64,000 nucleotides of DNA from CAWKEY01 sp963696315. Its GTDB lineage: Bacteria; Pseudomonadota; Gammaproteobacteria; Methylococcales; Methylomonadaceae. Below are positions 35,907-44,540 of this stretch, piece after piece. The notes under the pieces were generated by a model. The model searched no databases, was not told where the DNA came from, and saw only the letters and a program-made list of their open reading frames with translations. The stretch lies in contig CAVOJU010000022.1 of NCBI GenBank assembly GCA_963696315.1, positions 115,353 to 179,352 of the forward strand, given 5' to 3'. A program made the translations under genes and the position numbers. Numbering within the stretch: position 1 is the stretch's first letter; each line of letters starts with the position of its first letter.

Positions 35907-36202
35907 TTTTTTCTTGTTGTCTGCGTTCATAGGCGGCGAGTTGTTCAGCCGTCGCTTCGGTTTGAAAGCTGGTTTTTCCATTCGTCGTAAGGCATCCCGT
36001 AAATCAACTCCCTGGCTTGATCATAATTCATATCGATGCCCTGCTCTGCCGCCGCAGCCAAATACCATTTGGCCAAACAATTTCTGCAAAAATCTGCTAG
36101 ATTCATTAGGTCGATATTTTGGACTTCGGGATGCTTTTGTAAATGACTGATTAGGCGTCTGAAAACAGCGGCTTCTAAATCAGTTTGCGAATGTTTATCC
36201 AT
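35896..36202 (-). pseudogene. DUF1244 family protein, frameshift at 35973-35977
   Basis: The N-terminal 85 codons (VFRRLISHLQKHPEVQNIDL, NLADFCRNCLAKWY, ELIYGMPYDEWK) are clearly DUF1244. After DEWK the frame derails at a run of five identical bases; with four, it continues TSFQTEATAEQLAAYERRQQ and stops at 35896. The ATG at 36202 follows GGAG and is preferred to the TTG at 36214. The family is a small helical protein of unknown function. Probably a sequencing indel. Confidence 0.8.
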
Positions 36203-36321
36203 GACCGGCTCCAAAAAATATTGAATATTTTAACAGAAACAACTATCGAATCGTGTACATTAACGAGTAAAGATTTTACAATAGCAGACTGTTTAAGTTT
36301 GCCCAGCAGACCGTCACATTT

Positions 36322-36660
36322 ATGGAAATCCATAGTTCATCGTTAAACTTTTCACGCGTTGGCTTTAAGCGCTCGCAAGTCGATAAAAACGAAAGCGCGC
36401 AAAAAAAAGCTCAAAACAATGAACTTTCTGTTTCGAAAGAATCTCATAACAGAAATTTTAATCAGGCGCCGGCCCCTGTTTCCTCTTCCAAAGAGATCAA
36501 ACAAACGCTTGATCATTCCGGTTTAAACTCCCCAGCATACAACTATAAACCTACTGATGTGCGTACCTTAAAAGCACTTAATGCCTATAGCATAACCAGT
36601 AATCAACCTGTGCAAGATCAGCTTTCCGAACTGATCGCAGGAATTGATATTTTCGCCTGA
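36322..36660 (+). CDS. Hypothetical polar protein
   Basis: The 112-residue product is polar, low in hydrophobics and Ser/Asn/Lys-rich (for example NFSRVGFKRSQVDKNESAQK), with no signal peptide or membrane helix. Only the C-terminal 30 residues look structured (LKALNAYSITSNQPVQDQL). It lies 20 bp before yciB, and may be co-transcribed. No family was recognised. Confidence 0.5.
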   Translation: MEIHSSSLNFSRVGFKRSQVDKNESAQKKAQNNELSVSKESHNRNFNQAPAPVSSSKEIKQTLDHSGLNSPAYNYKPTDVRTLKALNAYSITSNQPVQDQLSELIAGIDIFA

Positions 36661-36680
36661 TCCCTCTTCGCAGCTAATTT

Positions 36681-37217
36681 ATGAGCCAACTTTTTGAATT
36701 TTTTCCTATTATTCTGTTTTTTATTGCCTTCAAGCTTTACAACATTTTTGTCGCTACGGCTGTTGTTATTGCGGCAACGGTTTCTCAGGTCAGCTATACC
36801 TGGTTTAAACACCGGAAAGTTCAGACGATGCAATGGATTACACTGGCGCTGATTTTGGTCATGGGTGGCGCAACGCTGTATTTGCAGGATGAACAGTTTA
36901 TTAAATGGAAACTCTCTATCATCGAATGGTTATTTGGCATTGCCTTTTTAGGCAGTCAATTTATTGGCAAAAAACCTTTTATTGAGAGAATGATGTCTGC
37001 CAGCTTAACACTGCCTGCACCGGTCTGGAGACAATTAAATACCATGTGGGGCGGCTTCTTTATCAGTGTTGGCTTTATCAATCTTTACGTCATGTACCAT
37101 TACAATACCGATGATTGGGTCACCTTTAAAACTTTTGTAGTGCCGGGTTTAATGGTTGTTTTTATTCTACTGCAAATGGTTTTTTTATTTAAACATATCC
37201 CCGAATCCGAGAAATAA
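36681..37217 (+). CDS. yciB: Intracellular septation protein YciB
   Basis: The 178-residue protein has five to six membrane helices and the YciB/IspZ pattern FFPIILFFIAFKLYNIFVAT at the N-terminus, with KKPFIERMM and LNTMWGGFFI later. YciB is an inner-membrane protein tied to cell-envelope synthesis and septation. Together with yciI and bolA downstream it makes a compact operon. Confidence 0.93.
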   Translation: MSQLFEFFPIILFFIAFKLYNIFVATAVVIAATVSQVSYTWFKHRKVQTMQWITLALILVMGGATLYLQDEQFIKWKLSIIEWLFGIAFLGSQFIGKKPFIERMMSASLTLPAPVWRQLNTMWGGFFISVGFINLYVMYHYNTDDWVTFKTFVVPGLMVVFILLQMVFLFKHIPESEK

Positions 37218-37220
37218 ATC

Positions 37221-37523
37221 GTGTTGTACGCAATTATCAGTGAAGATGTGCCGCATACTCTGGACAAAAGAATATCCGCCCGCCCAGCTCATCTTGCCAG
37301 ACTGCAACAACTGCAAGACGCGGGAAACCTGCTGTTAGCCGGCCCCCACCCTGCTATAGATAGTGATAATCCGGGCGAAGCCGGCTTTACCGGCAGCCTG
37401 GTTGTTGCTGAATTCGACAGCCTGGAAACCGCTCAGCAATGGGCCGATGCTGATCCCTACATAGCCGCTGGCGTTTATGCCAACGTGACTGTTAAACCCT
37501 TTAAAAAAGTATTTCCCCAATGA
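37221..37523 (+). CDS. yciI: YciI-like protein
   Basis: The 100-residue protein has the YciI fold marks ISARPAHLARLQQLQDAGNL, LAGPHPA and the His-Asp pair of this family. The start is a GTG at 37221 (LYAIISED follows), 3 bp after yciB. YciI is a small alpha-beta-barrel of uncertain enzymatic role. The stop overlaps the BolA gene by 4 bp. Confidence 0.9.
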   Translation: MLYAIISEDVPHTLDKRISARPAHLARLQQLQDAGNLLLAGPHPAIDSDNPGEAGFTGSLVVAEFDSLETAQQWADADPYIAAGVYANVTVKPFKKVFPQ

Positions 37524-37795
37524 CAAGCCATGTGATTAAACAAAAATTAAATGAAGCCTTCAAGCCTCAACTTTTGGAAATTATTGATAACAGCGCAGGA
37601 CATGCCGGTCATGCCGGTGCTCGCAGCGGCGGTGGCCACTATTATGTAACGATTGTCGCCGATGCTTTTGAAGGCAAATCTTTAGTTCAGCGGCATCAAC
37701 TGGTCTATAAAGCCCTGGGCGACATGATGAAACAACAAATTCATGCGTTAGGTATTAATGCTCTCTCACCCTCCGAAGAAACCAAAGGAAGTTAA
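37520..37795 (+). CDS. BolA-family protein
   Basis: The 91-residue protein has the BolA core (LNEAFKPQLLEIIDNSAGHAGHAG, then SGGGHYYVTIVADAFEG and RHQLVYKALGDMM). BolA proteins partner with monothiol glutaredoxins in iron-sulfur handling. The repeated GHAGHAG is a short variable loop. Overlap of 4 bp with yciI and 3 bp spacing to the next gene indicate an operon. Confidence 0.9.
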   Translation: MTSHVIKQKLNEAFKPQLLEIIDNSAGHAGHAGARSGGGHYYVTIVADAFEGKSLVQRHQLVYKALGDMMKQQIHALGINALSPSEETKGS

Positions 37796-37798
37796 TCA

Positions 37799-38953
37799 AT
37801 GAAAAAAGCCATCATCCCACTGCTTATTGCCGGTACCGCACTACTAGCCGGTTGTGAACAGAAATCCTCTACTGATACTGCTACAACGGCGCCACTTGTT
37901 GAAAAAGCTGATGCTGTCGCTGTCGTAAATGGCAAGTACATCAGTAAAGCCAGCTTGGCAGCTCTGGAAAATGAAATCGCCCAACGCAGCCATGGACAGA
38001 CTTTCCCTAAAGAAAAACTGGTCGAAGAACTGATTCAACGAGAATTACTGGTTCAAGATGCATTGCAAAAGCAGCTGGATAAATCACCTGAATTCATAGC
38101 GCAGATAGAATCAGCAAGAAATTCACTGCTTTCTCAAATTAGCCTGCAAAACTACCTGAAAGCCAATCCTGTCACTGATGCCGAAATAAAGGCTGAATAC
38201 GACAGCAAAGTGACTGCTGAAAATGGCACCGAGTTTAAAGCGCGTCACATCCTGGTCAAAACCGAAGACGAAGCAAAAAAGTTGATCGCACAACTTGATA
38301 AGGGCGCAAAATTTGCCGATTTAGCTACCAAACACTCGACCGACACCTCTGCACAAGGTGGTGATTTAGGCTGGTTTGTGGCGAGTCAGATGGTGGAGCC
38401 GTTCTCTAAGGCGGTTGCTGAACTTGAAAATGGCAAATACACCAAAGCGCCAGTTCAAACTCAGTTTGGCTGGCATGTGATTTTAAGAGAAAACTCACGC
38501 GCGCTTACTCCGCCGCCTCTGGAAGCAGTAAAAGATCAGTTGATGCCTTATCTGCAACGTCAGAAAGTCCAAAACATGATAGAAGCCATGCGCAAACAGG
38601 CTACAGTTGAAATCCTGGTGCCTTTGACCGAAGAAAAACCAGCAGTACCAGCGGTTACAGAGGCACCTGCAACCGAGGCCACAGAAACCATACCCGCCCA
38701 GCCCTCTGCCACGGAAGCGCAGCCAGCAACTGATGCTGCCAAATCGGAAGCACCTGCCGTTGACACAAGTAAAGCAGCGGAAACTGTAAAAGCCGTTGAA
38801 GATGCAGCCGACCAAGCGAAGACAGAAGCCAGCACAAAAGCCGAAGAAGTCGTTAAATCTGCTGAAGAAACAGCTGATAAAGCCGCCGAAGCGGTAAAAG
38901 CGGCTGATAAAGCAGTAGAAGCAGTAAAAGCCTTACCCGTTGAGAAAAAATAA
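37799..38953 (+). CDS. Parvulin-type peptidyl-prolyl isomerase lipoprotein
   Basis: The 384-residue product has a lipobox (LLAGC, Cys19) and a SurA-like N-terminal helical domain. A PpiC parvulin domain follows (FKARHILVKTEDEAKKL, GGDLGWF, TQFGWHVI; about 145-240). The tail of about 110 residues is rich in Ala/Glu/Lys/Pro and reads like a flexible helix (KAAETVKAVEDAADQAKTEA). It would assist outer-membrane protein folding in the periplasm. Confidence 0.88.
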   Translation: MKKAIIPLLIAGTALLAGCEQKSSTDTATTAPLVEKADAVAVVNGKYISKASLAALENEIAQRSHGQTFPKEKLVEELIQRELLVQDALQKQLDKSPEFIAQIESARNSLLSQISLQNYLKANPVTDAEIKAEYDSKVTAENGTEFKARHILVKTEDEAKKLIAQLDKGAKFADLATKHSTDTSAQGGDLGWFVASQMVEPFSKAVAELENGKYTKAPVQTQFGWHVILRENSRALTPPPLEAVKDQLMPYLQRQKVQNMIEAMRKQATVEILVPLTEEKPAVPAVTEAPATEATETIPAQPSATEAQPATDAAKSEAPAVDTSKAAETVKAVEDAADQAKTEASTKAEEVVKSAEETADKAAEAVKAADKAVEAVKALPVEKK

Positions 38954-38971
38954 TTTTCTTTAACCTGGCCT

Positions 38972-38999
38972 AAAAAGGGCGGTTTACCGCCCTTTTTTT
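38972..38999. terminator. Bidirectional intrinsic terminator
   Basis: GGGCGG-TTTA-CCGCCC is flanked by AAAAA on the left and seven T on the right, giving a U-tract in both directions. It serves the parvulin gene on the plus strand and the sdh operon tail on the minus strand. Confidence 0.92.
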
Positions 39000-39010
39000 A
39001 TGTGTTTTTC

Positions 39011-39205
39011 TTAAATAACCCTAAATGGATTAGGCTTGGGATTGGCGATCAGCCTCAGTACCAATCTAATTTCCTCTTCGAGATTATTGAGAGCGGTAAA
39101 AAGTTCTTCGTTGTCGTATTGCTCATCAAAATGAAAAGACTCAATCGAGAAGAGCACTTCGGTTAATTTGGTTTTTAGATTTTCTCTGTCCACTTCTTTA
39201 CTCAA
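39011..39205 (-). CDS. Small acidic protein after sdhE
   Basis: The 64-residue frame (start TTG at 39205, SKEVDREN) lies 17 bp behind sdhE and ends just before the terminator. It is acidic and helical with no recognised family. An AGGG precedes the start by about 5 nt. Its fit between sdhE and the terminator supports it, but the TTG start leaves doubt. Confidence 0.45.
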   Translation of the reverse strand: MSKEVDRENLKTKLTEVLFSIESFHFDEQYDNEELFTALNNLEEEIRLVLRLIANPKPNPFRVI

Positions 39206-39222
39206 TAGACCCTGACAAGTGC

Positions 39223-39471
39223 CTAAATGTTGCAGGTTGGCAGATTTCTGATGGTCTTGACCATGTCGGCCAGATTTTCGGCTACCGGCAGCCTGTCTCC
39301 CATTAAATAAGGCAGCAGTTCGCTATCTTCCAGCGCTAGCAGTTGGACAAAAGCCGACTTTTCCCGCTCATCAGCGGCAGGATAGCCGGCTTCGAGATAG
39401 CGCTCCAGCATTATATCCAGCTCCAGCGTGCCTCTCCTGCACTGCCACCTCAATTTATTGAGAACGTCCAT
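39223..39471 (-). CDS. sdhE: FAD assembly factor SdhE
   Basis: The 82-residue protein carries the RGxxE motif (CRRGTLELD, about residues 11-19) of SdhE/YgfY, which promotes covalent flavinylation of SdhA. It overlaps the sdhB stop by one base and is thus the last coupled gene of the sdh operon. Confidence 0.93.
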   Translation of the reverse strand: MDVLNKLRWQCRRGTLELDIMLERYLEAGYPAADEREKSAFVQLLALEDSELLPYLMGDRLPVAENLADMVKTIRNLPTCNI

Positions 39472-40256
39472 TAGACCTGCTGTTTCTTGATGATCATTTT
39501 TTTGGTTTCAGCAATGGCTTGTGCCGGATTCAGTCCTTTTGGGCAGGTGTCGGTGCAATTCATGATGGTATGGCAACGATAAAGCTTGAACGATTCATCG
39601 AGCTCATCCAAACGTGCGCTGGTGTTTTCATCACGGCTATCCACCAGCCAGCGATACGCTTGCAGCAGAATAGCAGGGCCCAAATAACGATCACTGTTCC
39701 ACCAATAGCTTGGGCAACTGGTAGAGCAGCAGGCGCACAATACGCATTCATAAAGACCATCGAGCTTGGCGCGTTCTTCCTTGCTTTGCAGGCGTTCAGT
39801 AGTTTCTGGAGCCGGCGTCCGGGTTTCCAGCCATGGCTTGATCGAGGCGTATTGTTCAAAAAAATGTGTCATGTCCGGAACCAGGTCTTTCACCACGGAC
39901 ATGTGCGGTAATGGATAGATTTTGATGGTGCCAGGATAGTCGTCGATGGCTTTGGTGCAGGCCAGGGTATTTTTGCCATTAATATTCATGGCGCAGGAGC
40001 CGCACACGCCTTCCCGGCATGAACGCCGGAATGTCAAGGTGGTGTCGATTTCGTTCTTGATTTTAAGAATGGCATCAAGCACCATCGGGCCGCAGTTGTC
40101 CATATCCAACTCATAGGCATCAATGCGCGGATTTTCGCCCGAGTCCGGATCCCAACGGTAAACTTCAAAGCGGCGTGTTTTTGTTGCACCTGCAGGGGCT
40201 TTAAAGGTTTTGCCCCCTTTCAAGACCGAATTTTTGGGTAGCGTAAACTCAACCAT
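39471..40256 (-). CDS. sdhB: Succinate dehydrogenase iron-sulfur subunit
   Basis: SdhB carries electrons from the flavin to ubiquinone. The 261-residue product binds 2Fe-2S through CREGVCGSCAMNINGKNTLAC and the other clusters through CVLCACCSTSCPSYWWN and MNCTDTCPKGLNP. It is about 20 residues longer at the N-terminus than enterobacterial SdhB. It overlaps sdhA and sdhE by single bases. Confidence 0.96.
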   Translation of the reverse strand: MVEFTLPKNSVLKGGKTFKAPAGATKTRRFEVYRWDPDSGENPRIDAYELDMDNCGPMVLDAILKIKNEIDTTLTFRRSCREGVCGSCAMNINGKNTLACTKAIDDYPGTIKIYPLPHMSVVKDLVPDMTHFFEQYASIKPWLETRTPAPETTERLQSKEERAKLDGLYECVLCACCSTSCPSYWWNSDRYLGPAILLQAYRWLVDSRDENTSARLDELDESFKLYRCHTIMNCTDTCPKGLNPAQAIAETKKMIIKKQQV

Positions 40257-42040
40257 TAGTAAACCCTCTCTTTGGGTGGAATAACTTCAACGTCATCAGT
40301 TAATGTGTAGAGATGAACCGGCCGGTAGTCAATGGTGACTTTATCGTCATTGAGCCAGAGCAAGGAATGTTTTAGCCAGTTGGCATCATCGCGTTTACTG
40401 AAATCCTCGCGCGCATGCCCTCCCCGGCTTTCCTTACGATTTCCGGCCGCAGTGATGGCTACCAGAGCTTGCGCCAGCAGATTATCCAGCTCCAGGGTTT
40501 CCACCAGATCGGTATTCCAAATCAACGACTTGTCCGTAACTTTAACATCGGCAAAGGATTTTTTGACGTCTGCCATTTGCTGAATGCCCTCATCCAAAGT
40601 GACACCAGTCCGGAATACCGCGGCTTTGCTCTGCATAACTTTCTGCATGGCCAAACGAATTTCTGCCGTGTTGCGAGTGCCGTCGGCATTACGAATTTTG
40701 TCAAAGCGTGCAATCGCCTTATCGCAAGCGTTCTCAGGTAATGGCTTATGCGCAGTGCCTGGTTTAATCAATTCAGCGCAGCGTATGGCTGCGGAACGGC
40801 CAAACACCACCAAATCCAGCAACGAGTTGGAACCTAAACGGTTGGCGCCATGCACGGAGACACACGCCGCTTCACCAATCGCCATCAATCCCGGTACAAT
40901 CTTGTCGGGATCACCGTCTTTCAGAGTCACCACTTCGGCCTTGTAGTTGGTAGGAATGCCACCCATGTTGTAATGTGCGGTTGGCAGAACCGGAATCGGT
41001 TCCTTGGTTACATCAACACCGGCAAAAATTCTCGCAGTTTCGGCGATGCCCGGTAATCTTTCATAAATGATAGCCGGATCCAGATGCTCGATGTGCAGGT
41101 AGATATGATCTTTTAATGGCCCTACGCCGCGGCCTTCGTTGATTTCGATGGTCATGGCGCGACTGACCACGTCGCGAGAAGCCAAATCTTTGGCCGATGG
41201 CGCATAGCGTTCCATGAAGCGTTCGCCTTCAGAATTGGTTAGATAACCACCCTCGCCTCTTACGCCTTCAGTAATCAAACAGCCTGAGCCATAAATACCC
41301 GTCGGGTGGAACTGGATGAACTCCATGTCCTGTAAAGGCAGGCCGGCACGCAAGACCATGGCGTTACCGTCGCCCGTTACGGTGTGCGCGGATGTGCAGG
41401 AAAAATAACTGCGGCCGTAACCCCCGGTCGCCAGCACGGTCATCTGCCCCTTGAACAGGTGCAAAGAACCGTCTTCCAGACACCAGGCCAGAACGCCCCG
41501 GCATTCCTCGCCGTCCATGATTAAATCCAGAGCGATGTATTCAACAAAGAATTCGGCGTTATGCTTCAACGCTTGTTGATATAAGGTATGCAAGATGGCA
41601 TGACCTGTCTTGTCAGCTGCCGCACAAGTGCGTTGCGCCTGGCCTTTGCCGTAATGGGTGGACATGCCGCCAAAGGCGCGTTGGTAAATCTTGCCTTCAG
41701 GAGTTCTGGAAAACGGCACGCCGTAATGCTCCAGTTCGATAATGGCGGGAATAGCTTCGCGGCACATGTACTCAATCGCATCCTGGTCACCGAGCCAATC
41801 GGAGCCTTTAACCGTGTCATACATGTGAAAACGCCAGTCATCTTCACCCATATTGCCCAAGGCTGCGCTAATACCGCCTTGTGCCGCGACGGTATGGCTG
41901 CGGGTGGGAAATACCTTGCTGATGCAGGCCGTTTTCAGACCTTTTTCTACCATGCCAAAGGTGGCTCTCAAGCCCGCGCCACCTGCGCCCACGACGACTA
42001 CGTCGTGTTGATGTTCGATAATCTTGTAGTTTGCCGACAT
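40256..42040 (-). CDS. sdhA: Succinate dehydrogenase flavoprotein subunit
   Basis: SdhA oxidises succinate to fumarate with covalent FAD. The 594-residue protein shows VVVGAGGAGLRATFGM, the FAD-linking His in TRSHTVAAQGGI, QFHPTGIYGSGCLITEG, and the substrate-binding HYNMGGIPTN. The start at 42040 lies 3 bp after sdhD. Confidence 0.97.
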   Translation of the reverse strand: MSANYKIIEHQHDVVVVGAGGAGLRATFGMVEKGLKTACISKVFPTRSHTVAAQGGISAALGNMGEDDWRFHMYDTVKGSDWLGDQDAIEYMCREAIPAIIELEHYGVPFSRTPEGKIYQRAFGGMSTHYGKGQAQRTCAAADKTGHAILHTLYQQALKHNAEFFVEYIALDLIMDGEECRGVLAWCLEDGSLHLFKGQMTVLATGGYGRSYFSCTSAHTVTGDGNAMVLRAGLPLQDMEFIQFHPTGIYGSGCLITEGVRGEGGYLTNSEGERFMERYAPSAKDLASRDVVSRAMTIEINEGRGVGPLKDHIYLHIEHLDPAIIYERLPGIAETARIFAGVDVTKEPIPVLPTAHYNMGGIPTNYKAEVVTLKDGDPDKIVPGLMAIGEAACVSVHGANRLGSNSLLDLVVFGRSAAIRCAELIKPGTAHKPLPENACDKAIARFDKIRNADGTRNTAEIRLAMQKVMQSKAAVFRTGVTLDEGIQQMADVKKSFADVKVTDKSLIWNTDLVETLELDNLLAQALVAITAAGNRKESRGGHAREDFSKRDDANWLKHSLLWLNDDKVTIDYRPVHLYTLTDDVEVIPPKERVY

Positions 42041-42043
42041 GAG

Positions 42044-42433
42044 TTATCCTATTAAAAGTATGCGGAAGATCGCGAGCAGTGCCGCAAGTCCTAAAACAAT
42101 AAAAATCAGATTGGTTGCCCAAATGGATTTTTCTCTAATGGCAATGGTGGAGACATAATCTTCCAGCACCACTTGTACGCCGAGCGCGGCATGGTAAATG
42201 ACCGCCAAAGTCCAGGCCAGAATGACGATAGCGTTAAGAGGCGACGACAGCCAGGCCAGGGTGTCGGCATAGGGAGCATTAAGCGCCTTATCCAGCAAAA
42301 CGATCAGCCAAAACGATAAAGGCACCAGTGCCACAGCCGTCATCCGCTGATACCACCAATGGCGGCTGGCTCTATCTACGCAGAGCAATTCGGATAATTT
42401 ATCCAATTTGTCGAGCAATGCTTTGGAATCCAT
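42044..42433 (-). CDS. sdhD: Succinate dehydrogenase membrane anchor SdhD
   Basis: The 129-residue protein has three membrane helices (about 28-48, 62-84 and 101-124) and the HAALGVQVVLEDYV motif of SdhD near residue 80. The N-terminal 20 residues are polar. It helps hold heme b and the quinone site. It is 9 bp after sdhC. Confidence 0.92.
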   Translation of the reverse strand: MDSKALLDKLDKLSELLCVDRASRHWWYQRMTAVALVPLSFWLIVLLDKALNAPYADTLAWLSSPLNAIVILAWTLAVIYHAALGVQVVLEDYVSTIAIREKSIWATNLIFIVLGLAALLAIFRILLIG

Positions 42434-42442
42434 AACAGCTCC

Positions 42443-42820
42443 TTAGAAAATAATGAAGGTAATCAGTGTCAGTGCGAGTGACGCTATCAGCTCGTAGACG
42501 GCGAATTTATCGAGGGTAGCGTTGTCAAACGAAGCGCCGACATCCCAAATCAAATGGCGAATGCCGTGACATAAATGGAAAAACAAGGCATAGATGAAGC
42601 CCCAGTACACCAGTTTGAACAGCCAAAACGACATAAATGCCTGCATGGCATCGTAGGTATCCTGCCCTGCCGCGATGGCGAACAGCACGTACACAAATAA
42701 AACCAGCCCCATCGACAGCATGACACCGGTCATGCGATGCGTAATGGAAATAATGCCGGTCAAGGGGAGTCTGTAGACTTGTAAATGAGGGGAAAGCGGT
42801 CTGTTAGTATTATTTGCCAT
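42443..42820 (-). CDS. sdhC: Succinate dehydrogenase cytochrome b556 subunit
   Basis: The 125-residue protein has three membrane helices, the SITHRMTGVML motif near residue 27 and the heme-ligand His in FHLCHGIRHLIWD. An AGGA lies 7 nt before the ATG at 42820. It is the first gene of sdhCDAB-sdhE. A 16-bp perfect palindrome stands directly upstream of the ribosome-binding site. Confidence 0.94.
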   Translation of the reverse strand: MANNTNRPLSPHLQVYRLPLTGIISITHRMTGVMLSMGLVLFVYVLFAIAAGQDTYDAMQAFMSFWLFKLVYWGFIYALFFHLCHGIRHLIWDVGASFDNATLDKFAVYELIASLALTLITFIIF

Positions 42821-42831
42821 ATTTTTTCCTA

Positions 42832-42847
42832 TATGCAGATCTGCATA
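42832..42847. promoter_or_regulatory. Perfect 16-bp palindrome upstream of sdhC
   Basis: TATGCAGATCTGCATA reads the same on both strands and lies 11 bp before the sdhC start codon, next to its ribosome-binding site. It could be an operator or an mRNA structure controlling the sdh operon. No specific regulator can be named. Confidence 0.45.
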
Positions 42848-43050
42848 ATTAGTTAATAGTCCTTGTTCATCAACAACGGTTTTTGATAGCCGTCATCCCA
42901 CCTGGTTACGTGTGAATTCATATATTGCATAAGGCCATAGAGGACCTAGTAGCAGGGTAATGCGGGAGCACGCCCGAGAACCAATAATCTGACCCTCCAG
43001 GCACTCCAGATGATCAAGGGATGCAATGTCGTTATTGATTGTGAATAGTT

Positions 43051-43224
43051 TTAAAAGTCGATACATCGGCCGTGCTTTTCCCAGTCGCCAAAGCGGGTCG
43101 GCTCCGGCCCTTTGAAGCCACCGAGTTCTTCAACAGCCTGGGATGGCGATGATTCTGTAGCGTTCGCCGGTTGTACGGGTTTATCCTGATGAATGACAGG
43201 GTCTTGATTTTTTTGTTTTTGCAT
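43051..43224 (-). CDS. SDHAF4/DUF1674-like succinate dehydrogenase assembly factor
   Basis: The 57-residue protein ends in GFKGPEPTRFGDWEKHGRCI, the signature of DUF1674/SDHAF4 proteins that protect flavinylated SdhA before complex assembly. The N-terminal half is polar and variable. The ATG at 43224 is preferred to a TTG at 43245. It is upstream of sdhC on the same strand, 230 bp away, so the association with sdh fits its role. Confidence 0.82.
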   Translation of the reverse strand: MQKQKNQDPVIHQDKPVQPANATESSPSQAVEELGGFKGPEPTRFGDWEKHGRCIDF

Positions 43225-43298
43225 GAAGGTCAGATGACTTGACAATAAGGCGTATTATACAAGTGTTTCTCAGCTCATTGATAAAAAAACTCACTGAA

Positions 43299-43877
43299 TC
43301 AGAGCAGATATTTATAAACGATGCCGCCAACAACTACCAAAGCAACAGTAGCCCAGCCCAGCCGGTCCATATAGTCACGCAATTTCGATTGCAATTTTTC
43401 ACCGCCCGCAGCCAAGAGCATGGCCACCAGAAAAAAACGTGCTCCCCTGCCAATCGCAGAAGCTACAACAAAAGGCAGAAACGCCATGTTCAATGTACCT
43501 GCGGCAATGGTAAAAACTTTATAAGGGATGGGGGAGAAACCGGCAACAAAAATGGCCCAAAAACCCCATTCCTCAAACCAGCGTTTGGCCAACAAATAAC
43601 TTTCCCAATAATGCGTAGTCTGCAACCACGGCGCAATGCTGTCGAACATCAAAAAACCGATCAAGTAACCGAAAATACCGCCAATAACCGATGCGATAGT
43701 AGTAAATGCAGCAAAGCGCAGAGCTTTATCGGGCTGGGATAAAGCCATAGGGGCGAGCATCACATCCGGGGGGATCGGAAAAAATGATGATTCCGCAAAG
43801 CTGACGATACACAAATATATAACTGCGTGCCTGTGCTTGGACCACAACAACACTCTATCGTAAAGTTTTTGAAACAT
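43299..43877 (-). CDS. DedA/VTT-family membrane protein (YqaA-like)
   Basis: The 192-residue protein has four to five membrane segments and family marks FAESSFFPIPPDVMLAPMAL, FGYLIGF, and AGFSPIPYKVFTIAAGT. The last contains the conserved Pro-rich loop of VTT domains. DedA proteins are linked to lipid scrambling and proton-driven transport. It is located 2 bp behind pcm, the usual neighbourhood with surE. Confidence 0.88.
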   Translation of the reverse strand: MFQKLYDRVLLWSKHRHAVIYLCIVSFAESSFFPIPPDVMLAPMALSQPDKALRFAAFTTIASVIGGIFGYLIGFLMFDSIAPWLQTTHYWESYLLAKRWFEEWGFWAIFVAGFSPIPYKVFTIAAGTLNMAFLPFVVASAIGRGARFFLVAMLLAAGGEKLQSKLRDYMDRLGWATVALVVVGGIVYKYLL

Positions 43878-43879
43878 AT

Positions 43880-44540
43880 TTACTCTCTTCCTGATAAAAA
43901 CGGTACAAAACTCACCGGTTCCAATTCTTCAACTTCATAACCGTTTTCGGTGCGGATGATGCGCTGCAATTCTTGTCTGCCGCCTCTACCAATCGGAATT
44001 ACCATAATCCCGCCAAGCGCCATTTGCTGCAACAGCATTTCGGGAACTTCAACCGGTGCAGCCGTCACCAGAATGCCATCGTAAGGCGCATAATCCGGCC
44101 AGCCCCAGCCGCCGTCACTGTGTAGAAAAGCTGACATTTTTGATTTTCAAGTCCCATAAATGGGTTTTTGCATTTTTCTGCAAGGGCAAAATTCTTTCCA
44201 CTGAATAAACATGATCGACCAGTTGCGCCAGAATAGCGGTCTGATAACCGCAGCCGGTACCAATTTCCAGCACTTTGCCTAAACGGCCATGCTCCAGCAG
44301 CACTTCCGTCATTTTTGCGACGGTATAGGGCTGGGAAATGGTTTGGTTGTAACCAATCGGCAGTGCCGTATCTTCATAAGCCCGGCTTGCCAACGCTTCA
44401 TCGACAAAAATATGTCTTGGTGTATCACGCATGACATCCAAAATCTTATTGCTGGTGATGCCCTGCTCCGACAAGCGATTAATCATGCGCTCTCTTGTCC
44501 GCCGTGAAGTCATGCCTATACCTTGCAGGCTTGCGATCAT
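43880..44540 (-). pseudogene. pcm: Protein-L-isoaspartate O-methyltransferase, frameshift at 44125-44128
   Basis: Pcm repairs isoaspartate with SAM. The N-terminal frame shows RTRERMINRLSEQGI, ALPIGYNQTISQPYTVA and LEIGTGCGYQTAILA. It derails after KIKNVSF at a four-base homopolymer. The other frame carries on with LHSDGGWGWPDYAPYDGILV and GGIMVIPIGRGG to 43880. One base fewer gives a normal protein of about 219 residues. The start overlaps the surE stop by 4 bp. A sequencing indel is likely. Confidence 0.88.
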
